Below are positions 24,978 through 34,264 of a stretch of 64,000 bases of DNA, piece by piece (the stretch's first letter is position 1; every line of letters begins with the position of its first letter). The position numbers and the translations under genes are program-made. The notes under the pieces were generated by a model. The model had not been told where the DNA came from, ran no database searches, and worked only from the letters and a program-made list of their open reading frames with translations. The DNA lies in assembly GCA_023411375.1 (NCBI GenBank), contig JAEYOW010000037.1, positions 1 through 64,000 of the forward strand, given 5' to 3'. This DNA is from Bacillota bacterium. Lineage in GTDB: Bacteria > Bacillota > Clostridia > Christensenellales > Aristaeellaceae.

Positions 24978-25259
24978 TCATTTTTCCAGAACAGCTTTCA
25001 TCAGCCCGGCGTTCTTAAGATTGACCAGCAAGGCGTTGAAATCGTCCTTGAGGAGCGCAATGGTCGTCGCGGTGCTGGCCGCCTGGTAGTCAGCGATGGT
25101 GCCGCCCGAACCGAGAATGCCTTCGCTGTCGTCCAATTCAGCGGTAGAAAGAAGAGTCAGTTTCCCGCCGATCACGAGTTCGTTGCCGCCGTGAGCGAAA
25201 TAGTTGTGGGTATTCCGGGTTTCATCCGCTTCGGGCGTTACAGTGGTTTGCATTGCCAT
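24978..25259 (-). CDS. Head fibre-like protein
   Basis: A 93-residue protein with the head-fibre-type C-terminal segment: GGTIADYQAASTATTIALLKDDFNALLVNLKNAGLM, and the N-terminal RNTHNYFAHGGNELVIGGKLTLL. Similar small proteins after HK97-type capsid genes are annotated as head fibre or capsid decoration proteins. It starts at 25259 with AGGAGGAAT upstream. It probably decorates the capsid, though no direct motif proves it. Confidence 0.65.
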   Translation of the reverse strand: MAMQTTVTPEADETRNTHNYFAHGGNELVIGGKLTLLSTAELDDSEGILGSGGTIADYQAASTATTIALLKDDFNALLVNLKNAGLMKAVLEK

Positions 25260-25278
25260 AATGATTCCTCCTATGACC

Positions 25279-25304
25279 GGGAGGACGCGCGATCACGCCC
25301 TCCC
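25279..25304 (-). terminator. Hairpin after the capsid gene
   Basis: GGGAGG...CCTCCC stem with further pairing (GCG...CGC) between the capsid and head fibre genes. No T-run follows, so it may stabilise the capsid mRNA or slow polymerase instead of terminating. Confidence 0.35.
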
Positions 25305-25314
25305 GATTGATGGT

Positions 25315-26514
25315 TTAGGCTTTCATCGCCATGACCTTGACAGCCTCCGGCAGAATCAATCTGCCGTCTACGCGCTCGGAAGCCAGAAAGCCCACCTGAC
25401 CGGTCGGCGCGTACAGCTCGTTCAGGCGCTTGAAGGAACGACCTTCACGGTCGGCTACCCAGTAATAGCCCAGGTCGCCGAACAGGATACTCTTGGCGCT
25501 GGCCGCCAGCGTGGGCATAAAGGTCGAAGTGTACACGGGGCGGTTCAGCACGGTGTCCGGCGTTCCGGCGGTGACGGAAGGCGTCCACAGATAGTCCCCG
25601 TTGCCGTTCTTGAGCTTGCGCAGGGCTTTGACCGTGGAATCGTTCATGATGAACACAGAATTGCGGCGGTACGGGGCGCGAAGGGAATAGAACAAGTCCA
25701 TCATCTCGTCGAAGGTGACCGTCGTGGCGCTGGCCGTCGTCACGCCCGTTTCCGCGCCGCCGGTAGCGTTCAGGATGCCGGTGGGCTTGCCCGTGCCGTT
25801 ACCGGTGAAAAACGCTTCCTCCTCCGCAGCGCCGATGCGGCGGGCGAACTCCCGGGCGATATATCCGGCCACGTCGAACACGGAGTCATTGAGCAGTTCC
25901 TCGCTGACCTTGATCATGGTAGCCAGCTTATACGCGCCGATGGACACCTGACCGAAGGCGTCGTCGCTCTCGGGGTAGGCAGCCTCCTCGTCAATCCACG
26001 CGGCTGTTCCCTTGGATGCGACCACGGGAATCTTCCGCTCGCCGCTGGACGTACTGATCACGCGGGCGAGGGAACGGAAGATGTTCTGATCCTGCAGCGC
26101 TTCGATCAGGGTGTGTTCGTACTCGTCAGGGGCCAAATAGCCGCCCTCGGTCAGCGTTCCGACCTGCAGGGCGTTATACACCTCATGAGGCACGGCCTTT
26201 TTGCGCATGATGTTCCAGAATGCGGACTTGTACTCGTCCGTCGCTCTGCCGGTTTTCGTATCTCCCGAAACCGTCTGCGGCTTGCCCGTCAGGGGTTTAG
26301 ACGTGGGCGCGTTCATTTCCCGGTCGATGGCGGCCTGACGCTCCATGCGCTCGATCTCGTGCCCCAGCGCGATCACGTCCGCCTCCATCTTTTCATAGGT
26401 CGCGTTGTCCTCGGCGCTGATCAGGCCGTCGCCGTTTCGCTTGGAATCCAGAAACGCTTTCGTCGCGTCCCACAGCTTCGCGCGCTTTTCGCGCATCGCA
26501 AGAATCTGATCCAT
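25315..26514 (-). CDS. Major capsid protein, HK97 fold
   Basis: A 399-residue HK97-type capsid protein. The first 100 or so residues (MDQILAMREKRAKLWDATKAFL...EKMEADVIALGHEIERMERQ) form the coiled-coil delta/scaffold domain that the protease removes. The rest is the HK97 shell domain (TEGGYLAPDEYEHTLIEALQDQN, SEELLNDSVFDVAGYIAREFARRIGAAEE, FGDLGYYWVADREG). The start at 26514 follows GGAGG. The ClpP-type protease upstream and the portal before it complete the head assembly set. Confidence 0.93.
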   Translation of the reverse strand: MDQILAMREKRAKLWDATKAFLDSKRNGDGLISAEDNATYEKMEADVIALGHEIERMERQAAIDREMNAPTSKPLTGKPQTVSGDTKTGRATDEYKSAFWNIMRKKAVPHEVYNALQVGTLTEGGYLAPDEYEHTLIEALQDQNIFRSLARVISTSSGERKIPVVASKGTAAWIDEEAAYPESDDAFGQVSIGAYKLATMIKVSEELLNDSVFDVAGYIAREFARRIGAAEEEAFFTGNGTGKPTGILNATGGAETGVTTASATTVTFDEMMDLFYSLRAPYRRNSVFIMNDSTVKALRKLKNGNGDYLWTPSVTAGTPDTVLNRPVYTSTFMPTLAASAKSILFGDLGYYWVADREGRSFKRLNELYAPTGQVGFLASERVDGRLILPEAVKVMAMKA

Positions 26515-26567
26515 GTTTACCTCCAATAATCGTAGTTTAGTTGCTAAAACGGTCAAAAGCCGTTTTG

Positions 26568-27272
26568 TCAGCACTTCAAAAGCGACAGCCTTTTTTCAAG
26601 GTCTGCCGCTTTGATGGTGGTTTTAATTTTAGGACCGTTGGTCTGCTTGGCTTTCATCTTGTCCAGCAGGCAGTTCGTGACCGCTTTTCGGGAGAAGACG
26701 AAAGCGTCCTCAGTTGTTTCCGTGCTCTCCTGCTCATACAGGATTTCATCGCAGAAGCCCAGCTCCAGCGCCATTTTCGGGTTCATCCATGTCTCGCCGT
26801 CCATGAGATGGGACAGCTTCGCGCGGGACAATCCCGTTTTGATCTCATAGGCGTTGATGATGCTCTCTTTCACCTCGCTAAGAAGCTGCATGGCCTTGCG
26901 CATTTCCTCGCTGTCGCCCATGGCAAAGGTAGCAGGGTTATGGATCATCATCAGGCTGGTGGGCGACATGCACACCTTGGTGCCCGCCATGGCGATCACG
27001 CTGGCTGCGGAAGCGGCGACTCCGTCGATTTTCACTGTGACGTCCGCCGGATAATCCATGAGCATGGTGTAGATTTGGCTGGCCGCGATACAGTCGCCGC
27101 CCGGCGAATTGATGCGCAGCGTGATGGGGCCGGAGCCGGACAGCAGCTCCGCCTTGAAGGCGGCGGGCGTCACGTCGTCGTCAAACCAGCTTTCCTCGGC
27201 AATCGCGCCCTCAAGATACAGCGTGCGTTCGCCGTCCTCGTTGCGCACCCAATTCCAGAACTTTTTATTCAT
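26568..27272 (-). CDS. ClpP-like prohead protease
   Basis: A 234-residue protein with the ClpP/S14 fold: LRINSPGGDCIAASQIYTML, KIDGVAASAASVIAMAG (nucleophile serine in ASAAS) and MMIHNPA (histidine), then SRAKLSHLMDGETWMNPKMALELGFCDEI. As in many HK97-type phages it should process the capsid delta domain and portal during prohead maturation. The start at 27272 has GAGGAGGG upstream and overlaps the portal stop by 8 bp. Confidence 0.92.
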   Translation of the reverse strand: MNKKFWNWVRNEDGERTLYLEGAIAEESWFDDDVTPAAFKAELLSGSGPITLRINSPGGDCIAASQIYTMLMDYPADVTVKIDGVAASAASVIAMAGTKVCMSPTSLMMIHNPATFAMGDSEEMRKAMQLLSEVKESIINAYEIKTGLSRAKLSHLMDGETWMNPKMALELGFCDEILYEQESTETTEDAFVFSRKAVTNCLLDKMKAKQTNGPKIKTTIKAADLEKRLSLLKC

Positions 27273-28494
27273 CAGGCTTCCCTCCTCGGATTGTATTGAT
27301 CGGCAGCATATTGCCGTTGCAGAGATACACATTGCCGCCGTCCTCGTCGGATATGGGGTTCATGTTTTCCAGCTCCCGTATATCGTTTGCGCTCATCCAG
27401 CCGTTTTGCCGCCCAATGGCGTAGCCTTCCATGCGGCTCTTGTAGTCGCCGCGCATCAGGCCGTCCATATTGAACTGGGCATAGAATGTTCCTTTTTCAG
27501 CGTCGGAAAAGAGCGCTTTGTTCATCGCCTGCTCGATGCGCACCAGCCAGGGCCGAATGGTATGGACGGCGAAAGAAATGCTTTGATGCTCGATGTTCGC
27601 AAAAGTAGCATGCTCCAGATCGCCCACCAGATGGGGCGGCACACGGAAGATTCGACAGATCTCCGACACCTGAAACTTGCGGGTTTCCAGAAACTGCGCC
27701 TCGTTATTCGGAAGGGAAATTCGCTCGAACTTCATGTTCTCTTCCAGAATAGCGACCTTGCCCGAATTTCCCGAACCACCATAGGCCGCGTTCCAGCTCT
27801 CCCGGAGCCGCTTCGGGTCTTTAACGGTGTTCGGATGCGTCAGTACGCCGGAGGGCGTCGCGCCGTTTGAAAAGAACTTGCTGCCGTATTCTTCGGCGGC
27901 GATCCCTAAGCCGATGGCGTTTCGTTCCAGCGCGACAGGGCTGTAGCCCACAATGCCGTCAAAGCCCAGCCCCGGAATGTGCAGGACTTCTTCGGGCCGT
28001 AAGTTCACCCGGTTGCCGCCGGTCGTGGTATAGGTGTAGGTCAGCTTTCCGGCGCTGTCCCTGTCCACCTCCATGCGGTCGGGCAGCAGCGGATAAAGCC
28101 CTGTAATGTTGTTCCTGCCCGTACGGACGATCTGGCTGTAGCTGTTGCCCCACAGGAGCAGGTGCGTGAGCGCCGTTTCCCGCCAAATGAAGGACGTCAT
28201 TTCGGGGTTCGGCTCGTCATGGAGCAGCCGGTACAGCGGATGCTCAAGAGCCTTGACGCTGCCGGAGGCTGTTTCCTCATAAACGGACAGCGGCAGACTG
28301 GCTACGGTTTCAGCGATCACGCGCACGCAGGCGTACACGGCGGACACCTGCACGGCGCTGTAAGCCGTGACGGACTTGCCCGCGCCGCTCTGACCGAAGT
28401 AAAACGTCGGAGCGGCGGAAACCGCGTTTTGGGGCGAAGTACGTCTGCCAGGCTTGTCCCGAGCGTGGAACAATGGAGCTAATGGATTTCTCAC
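27265..28494 (-). CDS. Portal protein, HK97 family
   Basis: A 409-residue phage portal protein: SAVYACVRVIAETVASLPLSVYE, PNPEMTSFIWRETALTHLLLWGNSYSQIVR, LHIPGLGFDGIVGYSPVALERNAIG and ILEENMKFERISLPNNEAQFLETRKF. Twelve copies form the DNA entry channel and docking site for terminase. It starts at GTG (28494) with AAAGGAGG six bases upstream. It follows an HNH gene and precedes the protease, the usual order in HK97-like modules. Confidence 0.93.
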   Translation of the reverse strand: MRNPLAPLFHARDKPGRRTSPQNAVSAAPTFYFGQSGAGKSVTAYSAVQVSAVYACVRVIAETVASLPLSVYEETASGSVKALEHPLYRLLHDEPNPEMTSFIWRETALTHLLLWGNSYSQIVRTGRNNITGLYPLLPDRMEVDRDSAGKLTYTYTTTGGNRVNLRPEEVLHIPGLGFDGIVGYSPVALERNAIGLGIAAEEYGSKFFSNGATPSGVLTHPNTVKDPKRLRESWNAAYGGSGNSGKVAILEENMKFERISLPNNEAQFLETRKFQVSEICRIFRVPPHLVGDLEHATFANIEHQSISFAVHTIRPWLVRIEQAMNKALFSDAEKGTFYAQFNMDGLMRGDYKSRMEGYAIGRQNGWMSANDIRELENMNPISDEDGGNVYLCNGNMLPINTIRGGKPDE

Positions 28495-28506
28495 TGAATA
28501 CCTCCT

Positions 28507-28848
28507 TTACAGCCCTTCGCCGGTTTTCTTATCGTGGCAGACCTTGCATAGCGGCTGCCAGTTGCTTTCGTCCCAGAACAGCGCGCCATCCCCGCGATGG
28601 GGCATGATATGGTCGACCACGGTCGCGGGCGTGAGCTTTCCTTCCTGATAGCATTTAGCGCACAGCGGATGGCGCTTCAGGAAATCATCTCGAGCGGCCT
28701 TCCACTTGCGGCCATATCCGCGAAAAGCCGCTCCGCCGCGCAGAGCATCATGGCTCCATTCTTTTCTATGCTCCTCGCAGTAAACGCCGCTGTCACAAAG
28801 GTTGGGACAGCCGGGGTACCGGCAGGGGCGTTTCGGTTTCAATGGCAT
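28507..28848 (-). CDS. HNH endonuclease beside the terminase (packaging-associated)
   Basis: A 113-residue HNH nuclease: PCRYPGCPNLCDSGVYCEEH, a zinc-binding N-terminus, then RHPLCAKCYQEGKLTPATVVDHIMPHRGD and SNWQPLCKVCHDKKT, the classical HNH beta-beta-alpha metal site. HNH proteins next to the large terminase in many cos-type phages assist specific DNA cleavage at cos during packaging. The start is the ATG at 28848 after GGGGTGATG. It lies between the terminase and portal genes. Confidence 0.88.
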   Translation of the reverse strand: MPLKPKRPCRYPGCPNLCDSGVYCEEHRKEWSHDALRGGAAFRGYGRKWKAARDDFLKRHPLCAKCYQEGKLTPATVVDHIMPHRGDGALFWDESNWQPLCKVCHDKKTGEGL

Positions 28849-28852
28849 CACA

Positions 28853-30412
28853 TCACCCCAATATCAGAAATCCACGGTCATCATAGACGGATGCGCCGCC
28901 GTTCTGGTTCTTCATGGCCCGATCCAGCGCCATGACGAGCGCCACCGCGCCGTCCACCTTTTCGGTGGATTTTTGTTTGTCGATTTTCTGGTTCCCGGCG
29001 GGGTCGGTGCGCACATAGGCGTTATCCATGTTCCACCGCAGCACCGGATGCCCGCCATGGTTGAGCTTTCTCTCCAGCACAAGGCGCATCAGTTCCTTGG
29101 TCGGCGGGCTCATGTCACGGAACCCCTGTCCGAAAGGAACCATGGTGAAGCCGTCGTCCTCCAATGTCTGCACCATCATGGTGGCGTTCCAGCGGTCGTA
29201 GGCGATCTCGCGGATGTTGTACTTCTCGGCCAGCTGGTTGATGAACTGCTCGATAAAGCCGTAATGAACGACATTGCCTTCCGTTATCTGAATAAACCCT
29301 TGTTTCTCCCATTTGTCGTACATCACATGGTCGCGCCGGACGCGCAGCTGTAAGGTATCCTCCGGCAGCCAGAAGAAAGGCAGTACAATATAAGGTTCTT
29401 CTGCATCGCTGGGCGGGAACACCAGCACCAGCGCGGTCAGGTCGCTCGTACTGGACAAGTCAAGCCCGCCGTAGCATACGCGCCCTTCCAACTCGGCGGG
29501 ATTCACAGCGCCGCCATTCTCGTCCCATTTGTCCATGGGCATCCAGCGCACAGACTGCTTTACCCACTGGTTCAGACGCAGCTGGCGAAACTGGTTCTCG
29601 TCGGCGGGCGTTTCCAGCGCCTTGCGGTAAGCGTCGCGTACTTTATCCAGGGTTATGGTGTAGTCCAGCGAGGGATTCGCCTTATACCAGTTCTTCTCGC
29701 TCTGCCAGTCCGCGTCATCGGGGAGCCCAAAGATCACCGGATAAAAGCGCGGGTCATGCTTTCTCCCTTCCAGACAGTCCAGCGCTTTTTGATGCACTTC
29801 CCAGCAGATGCTTTCCCGGTCGGTGCCCGCCGTGGTCAGCAAAAACCACAGCGGCTGCTTCCGCGCATCGCCGGAGCCCTGCGTCATGACGTCGTAAAGG
29901 GCGCGGGTGGGCTGAGTGTGCAGCTCATCAAAGATGCAGGCGCTTACGTTCAGACCGTGCTTGGTGGCTACCTCGGAGGACAGCACCTGATAGATACTGC
30001 CTGTGGGCTGATACACCATGCGCTTGGTGGATGGGATGATCTTGATTCGCTTCATCAGCGAGGGACTTTGCTTGACCATATCGCAGGCGACGTCAAATAC
30101 AATACCTGCCTGTTGGCGGTCGGAGGCGCAGGAGTAAACCTCTGCTTTCCACTCGTCGTCATTGACCAGCATGTTCAGGGCGATCGCCGCGCCCAGCTCA
30201 CTTTTACCTTGCTTTTTGGGTATCTCGATATAGGCCGTAGTGTACTGACGCATGGATGGGTCTTCCTCACGCACCGTGCCGAACACGTCCCGGATGATCT
30301 TCTCCTGCCACGGGAGCAGCTTGAAGGGCTTCCCATGAAATTCGCCCTTTGTGTGCTTCAGATTCTCAATGAACTGAATCACACGCTTGGCTTTACGTTC
30401 GTCAAGGGGCAT
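28853..30412 (-). CDS. terL: Terminase large subunit
   Basis: A 519-residue packaging motor. The ATPase domain contains PFKLLPWQEKIIRDVFG, the Walker A-like IEIPKKQGKSELGA and Walker B ACIFDELHTQ. The C-terminal RNase H-like nuclease has GGLDLSSTSDLTALV and later aspartates. This is the terminase_1 family often found with P27-type small subunits and HK97 portals. ATG at 30412 overlaps the small subunit stop by 11 bp. A GTG at 30424 is possible. Confidence 0.94.
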   Translation of the reverse strand: MPLDERKAKRVIQFIENLKHTKGEFHGKPFKLLPWQEKIIRDVFGTVREEDPSMRQYTTAYIEIPKKQGKSELGAAIALNMLVNDDEWKAEVYSCASDRQQAGIVFDVACDMVKQSPSLMKRIKIIPSTKRMVYQPTGSIYQVLSSEVATKHGLNVSACIFDELHTQPTRALYDVMTQGSGDARKQPLWFLLTTAGTDRESICWEVHQKALDCLEGRKHDPRFYPVIFGLPDDADWQSEKNWYKANPSLDYTITLDKVRDAYRKALETPADENQFRQLRLNQWVKQSVRWMPMDKWDENGGAVNPAELEGRVCYGGLDLSSTSDLTALVLVFPPSDAEEPYIVLPFFWLPEDTLQLRVRRDHVMYDKWEKQGFIQITEGNVVHYGFIEQFINQLAEKYNIREIAYDRWNATMMVQTLEDDGFTMVPFGQGFRDMSPPTKELMRLVLERKLNHGGHPVLRWNMDNAYVRTDPAGNQKIDKQKSTEKVDGAVALVMALDRAMKNQNGGASVYDDRGFLILG

Positions 30413-30896
30413 CTTCCCACCCACCCTTAAGCAGCCGTTCCATGGGATCGTCCGCCAGACTGTCCTCCGGCCCGCCGCCAGCGGCGATGATCCGGGCGCG
30501 GCAGGCGGGCGTCAGGCCAAACTCCGTACAGAAGGACTGCATGATTTTCAGGTTCTGTTGAGCGATGGACACCTGTGGTACCTGCTGCACATACCCGGAG
30601 GGCGTTTTGAAGATGGAACCGTGCTGGGTCAAAAACTCCTCCGCTTCCCGCCAGCGGGCATAGGCTTGACAGTACCCGGAAAAGGCCGTCAGGTCGGCCA
30701 TGGTGAGCACGCCCATGGCCTCCAGCGAGGAAGCCAGACGCTTCCATTCTTTTTTTGCTTCCGGCAGCAGCCATGTGGGGCACTTGAGGCCGCCCTTGGG
30801 CGGGACGGGTTCGCTGCCGTTTATGGGACGCTTGCCCGGATTGCCTTCAAGGATTTTCAAGGCCGTGGGCTTGGGCTTTCTGCCTCGGGTCGCCAA
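30402..30896 (-). CDS. terS: Terminase small subunit, P27 family
   Basis: A 164-residue P27-type small terminase: RGRKPKPTALKILEGNPGKRPINGSEP, WKRLASSLEAMGVLTMADLTAFSGYCQAYARWREAE and LKIMQSFCTEFGLTPACRARI. It recognises the phage packaging site and stimulates the large subunit. The best start is TTG at 30896, with AGGAGG eight bases upstream. The GTG at 30905 lies directly on that ribosome-binding site. Confidence 0.9.
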   Translation of the reverse strand: MATRGRKPKPTALKILEGNPGKRPINGSEPVPPKGGLKCPTWLLPEAKKEWKRLASSLEAMGVLTMADLTAFSGYCQAYARWREAEEFLTQHGSIFKTPSGYVQQVPQVSIAQQNLKIMQSFCTEFGLTPACRARIIAAGGGPEDSLADDPMERLLKGGWEDAP

Positions 30897-30934
30897 GGGG
30901 CGCACCTCCTTTCTGGCGTAACTTGTCCGATCGC

Positions 30935-31531
30935 CTATATTGCAATCGCATCAAAAGAAAACGCCCCGCAGACTGATAGCTCTGCGAAGCGTCTACACTG
31001 TTCATAGACCTTTTCTCTAATCCATCTTGATGCGGGCGGCACATCATTGTATCGTCCGTATTCACCAAACATATACTCCATTCCAACATTTCTGGCTTGC
31101 ACAGCCTCAAAGAAGGTTGGGTAGTAACCAAGATGGATATCATGTTGGCCGACTTTGATTCGGGCACGATACTTTTCCCTTGGCGGGTAAAAACTGACTC
31201 CCGATACCCCTGATGTATTGTTCCTCTGTAATGGCTGATTGCATTGATTCTGTTGGTGTGAGCAGATGCGCAGGTTGCACCGTCTGTTATCCAAAGTGTC
31301 GAGACTTATATGGTCAATCTCCATGCCAGACGGACAATCGATTAGCATCTGATGAAGCATTTCGCCATCGCGATTAGTGATATATATGGCGTTGGCAGCT
31401 TTATTCTTGCAAGCATACCACTTCATGCTGTCGACAATCGGCAGATCATCGCGATCAAAAAGGAAAACGCTGCCGTCAGGGAGTGTCCCATACGCAGTAT
31501 CGCCATCATACCGATAGGAAACATTATTCAT
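30935..31531 (-). CDS. HNH endonuclease with AP2-like domain
   Basis: A 198-residue protein. The central HNH core is MLHQMLIDCPSGMEIDHISLDTLDNRRCNLRICSHQQNQ, followed by an AP2-like DNA-binding domain (NTSGVSGVSFYPPREKYRARIKVGQHDIHLGYYPTFFEAVQARN). This is the architecture of free-standing homing endonucleases that spread between phages. It lies between the DNA methylase and terminase genes and starts at 31531 inside the end of the methylase gene, a frequent site for such parasites. Confidence 0.88.
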   Translation of the reverse strand: MNNVSYRYDGDTAYGTLPDGSVFLFDRDDLPIVDSMKWYACKNKAANAIYITNRDGEMLHQMLIDCPSGMEIDHISLDTLDNRRCNLRICSHQQNQCNQPLQRNNTSGVSGVSFYPPREKYRARIKVGQHDIHLGYYPTFFEAVQARNVGMEYMFGEYGRYNDVPPASRWIREKVYEQCRRFAELSVCGAFSFDAIAI

Positions 31532-32840
31532 CGTTCTTTTTCCCTTTCTGCGCGTCATTCACGCTGCCATCCTTGAATTGCAAATCGTCATCCGATAAAC
31601 GATAAACAGCGTCGCACGGGAGCTTCTCACCATGACGGATGACAAAAATATCGGATGTTTCGCCGCATAAAAGGGCATAGCGAATCACTATGGCAGATGC
31701 GTATTTGGGGTCAAGCTCCATCAGGTAGGCGACGCGATTCAGCTGCTCCGCCGTGATCAGCGTGCTGCCCGAACCGCCGAACAGGTCAAGCACGATGCCG
31801 TTCTCCTGAGAAGAATTACGCATGGGATAGGCGATCAGCGGCAGCGGTTTTGTGGTCGGATGCAGTTTTGACCTGGTCGGCTTATCAAACTCCCAGACGG
31901 TCGTCTGCTTTCTGTCGCCATAGAATTTGTGACGCGCGGTATCCTTGAAAGCATACAGCACAGGCTCGTGACGCATTTGATAATCCATCCTGCCAATGAC
32001 CAGCGCGTTCTTTACCCAGATGCATGTCGTAGAGTAATGGAACCCCGCGTTGACCACCGCGTTATAGAAATTGACCTTCTCGGCATCAGAGTGAAAAACA
32101 TAAACAGCGCCGCCATCCGCAAGGCTGGAAAACACATTCTTCATGGCGGACAGCAGGAATTCATAGAAGGCTTGCCCCTTCAGGTCGTCGTTCATGATCG
32201 TCATGCCTGTGCCGCCGACATAGGAGCAGGCGTAAGGCGGGTCTGTGATGCAGAGGTTTGCCTTTTCACCGTTCATAAGGACAGCCACATCATCTTCGAG
32301 CGTGGAATCTCCGCACATCATTCGATGCTTGCCAAGCAGCCACACATCACCCTGCTGCACAAACGGCTCACGTTCTGCGGCTTTCTCCACGTCAAAGTCA
32401 TCGTCTTTGACGTCCTTGTCATGCACCTGCGAAAACAGGTCGTCCACTTCAGCCGCGTCAAACCCGGTCGCGCCCACGTCATAGCCGGAAAGCTGCAGCT
32501 CTTGCAGCAGGTCAGCCAGTGCCTGCGGCTCCCAATCGCCCACGGCTTTATTGAGAGCCACGTTCAGTGCTTTTTCATCCTGCGGATTTTCGATATGCAC
32601 CACCACGCAATCAATCTCTGTCGCGCCCTCCGCCACCAGCACCTTATAGCGTTGATGGCCGCCCACGATGTTCCCGGTGACCTCGTTCCAGATAATGGGA
32701 TCGACATAGCCGAAATCCGTCAGGCTGCGCTTGATCTTTTCATAGGCTGGATCGCCCGGCTTCAGGTCTTTGCGCGGGTTATATTTCGCGGGCTTGAGCT
32801 GATCCACCGGGATAGTTTTAAGCAGCATATTGGAATTCAT
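31524..32840 (-). CDS. ParB-like domain fused to DNA methyltransferase
   Basis: A 438-residue modification methylase. The N-terminus (about 5-110) is ParB/sulfiredoxin-like: KYNPRKDLKPGDPAY and IVGGHQRYKVLVAEG. The catalytic part has DPPYACSYVGG (200-203, DPPY) before the SAM-binding LDLFGGSGSTL, the beta-class order of N4-C or N6-A methylases. Such proteins are common next to phage terminases and may protect the genome or mark packaging. The start follows GGAGGG. The phage also carries metK, which makes its methyl donor. Confidence 0.9.
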   Translation of the reverse strand: MNSNMLLKTIPVDQLKPAKYNPRKDLKPGDPAYEKIKRSLTDFGYVDPIIWNEVTGNIVGGHQRYKVLVAEGATEIDCVVVHIENPQDEKALNVALNKAVGDWEPQALADLLQELQLSGYDVGATGFDAAEVDDLFSQVHDKDVKDDDFDVEKAAEREPFVQQGDVWLLGKHRMMCGDSTLEDDVAVLMNGEKANLCITDPPYACSYVGGTGMTIMNDDLKGQAFYEFLLSAMKNVFSSLADGGAVYVFHSDAEKVNFYNAVVNAGFHYSTTCIWVKNALVIGRMDYQMRHEPVLYAFKDTARHKFYGDRKQTTVWEFDKPTRSKLHPTTKPLPLIAYPMRNSSQENGIVLDLFGGSGSTLITAEQLNRVAYLMELDPKYASAIVIRYALLCGETSDIFVIRHGEKLPCDAVYRLSDDDLQFKDGSVNDAQKGKKNDE

Positions 32841-33353
32841 AGGTTCCCTCCTTCAGAAGCGCCAGCCGTCCGTTTACGGGCGGCTTTTTGCATATCGGGG
32901 CTTAATACCCCGGGGTTCCGAATTTCGCGGAAATTCACGCGAGAGGGGGGCGCGGTCTCCAGCGAGAGGTCGCCAGAGATCCGATACCCCTCCCCCGGGC
33001 ACACGCCGCCGGGCGCGCTTCCTCGCAGCGAAGCGCGAAAGCCGACTGTTCTCGTCGGGTTTGCCCGGGCGGCGCGAAAGCCGACTGCTTCGGTCGGGTT
33101 TGCCCAGGCGGGCGGCGGGCGTTTTTTTTCGCGGCGCGCCGGGCGGCGGCGAAAACCCCTTCGCGCGCTTATAAGGAAGCCGCCCGACCTCGCCGCGCTT
33201 TTTTGTGCTTACCGGACAAAAAACGCCCAAGATTGATTGGTGCTTCGGTCGGGTTGCTTTTTCGGCGGCGCGGAGTGATGAATGTGTCGCGGGCCGGAAA
33301 ACCGGGCCGACCGGGCGGGCGGGGAAAACGCCGCCGGGCGAAAGGGGTACACC
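32841..33353 (+). ncRNA. GC-rich non-coding region with many hairpins, candidate structured RNA
   Basis: About 510 bp without a gene. On the plus strand: GCCGTCCG-ttta-CGGGCGGC then TTTTT at 32866-32890; CGGGGC...CCCCGG near 32897-32916; GAATTTC-gcg-GAAATTC near 32920-32936; then two direct copies of a GCGCGAAAGCCGACTG unit each followed by TCGGGTTTGCCC, before 33105. The region is far richer in GC than its neighbours. It separates the leftward packaging operon from the rightward amidoligase cassette. Confidence 0.35.
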
Positions 33354-34232
33354 ATGGAAAGCATGAAGGAGCAAACCTTCGGTATCGAGGTCGAAACGAC
33401 CGGGCTGGGCCGCGAACGCACAGCCAAGGCCATCGCCGCCTACTTCGGAACGACGGCGCGGTACATTGGACGGCACTTGGACGATTGGCAGGTACCCATG
33501 CCCGACGGGCGGCATTGGACGGTTGAGCGCGACGGGTCGGTCACCGACCCCAGCGCCGAGGTGGTCAGCCCGGTGTGCCGCTGGGAGGACATCGAGACGG
33601 TACAGGAGGTCATCCGCGCCATCCGCAAAGCGGGAGCCCGCGCTGACGCTTCCTGCGGCATCCACGTCCACATCGGGCTTGGCGAACACACGCCGCGAAC
33701 CCTGCGCAACCTGGTCAACATCGTCAACGCCAAGGAAGACCTGCTGACACAGGCGCTTGGCATCGACCCCAGCCGCCGCGAACGCTGGTGCCAAGCGGTC
33801 GACCAGCGTTTCTTGACACGGCTGAACCAGCGCAAGCCCCAGACCATGGACGCCATGGCAGAGCTTTGGTACGACACACGCAGTTGGGGCTGCCGCGCCG
33901 GAAGCCACTACGACCAAAGCCGCTACCACCTGCTCAACCTCCACGCGACCTTCTCCACCGAGCGCCCGGCGCACACCATCGAATTCCGCGCCTTCAACGG
34001 CACACTCCACGCCGGGGAAATCAAAGCCTACATCCAGCTCTGCATGGCCATTTCCTTCCAAGCCCTGACGGCGAAAGCCGCCAGCCCGGCCCGCCCGGTC
34101 ACCGACAACCCGAAGTACACCTTCCGCTGCTGGCTCCTCCGGCTGGGCTTCATCGGCGACGAATTCGAAACCGCCCGCCTCCACCTGACCAAGCGCCTCA
34201 GCGGGAACAGCGCCTGGCGGCAGGCGAGCTGA
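33354..34232 (+). CDS. Amidoligase (COOH-NH2 ligase fold)
   Basis: A 292-residue putative amidoligase of the glutamine synthetase-like superfamily: TFGIEVETTGLG (residues 8-19, metal-binding acids), ASCGIHVHIGLG (about 99-110) and HTIEFRAFNGTLHAGEIKAY (about 208-228). Members join a carboxyl to an amine using ATP, for instance gamma-glutamyl tags. The last 40 residues (FRCWLLRLGFIGDEF...RLSGNSAW) form a separate domain also found in the protein at 37131-37997. The ATG follows AAAGGGG. It opens a plus-strand cassette ending in gamma-glutamylcyclotransferase, which suggests attachment and removal of a gamma-glutamyl group. Confidence 0.82.
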   Translation: MESMKEQTFGIEVETTGLGRERTAKAIAAYFGTTARYIGRHLDDWQVPMPDGRHWTVERDGSVTDPSAEVVSPVCRWEDIETVQEVIRAIRKAGARADASCGIHVHIGLGEHTPRTLRNLVNIVNAKEDLLTQALGIDPSRRERWCQAVDQRFLTRLNQRKPQTMDAMAELWYDTRSWGCRAGSHYDQSRYHLLNLHATFSTERPAHTIEFRAFNGTLHAGEIKAYIQLCMAISFQALTAKAASPARPVTDNPKYTFRCWLLRLGFIGDEFETARLHLTKRLSGNSAWRQAS

Positions 34233-34264
34233 CACACACCGAACGCCGCACCGGCGGCCTCGGC

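Noticed and set aside
25204..26529. Plus-strand frame of 441 codons opposite the capsid gene
   Set aside because: Shadow of the major capsid gene; no motif and no start signals.
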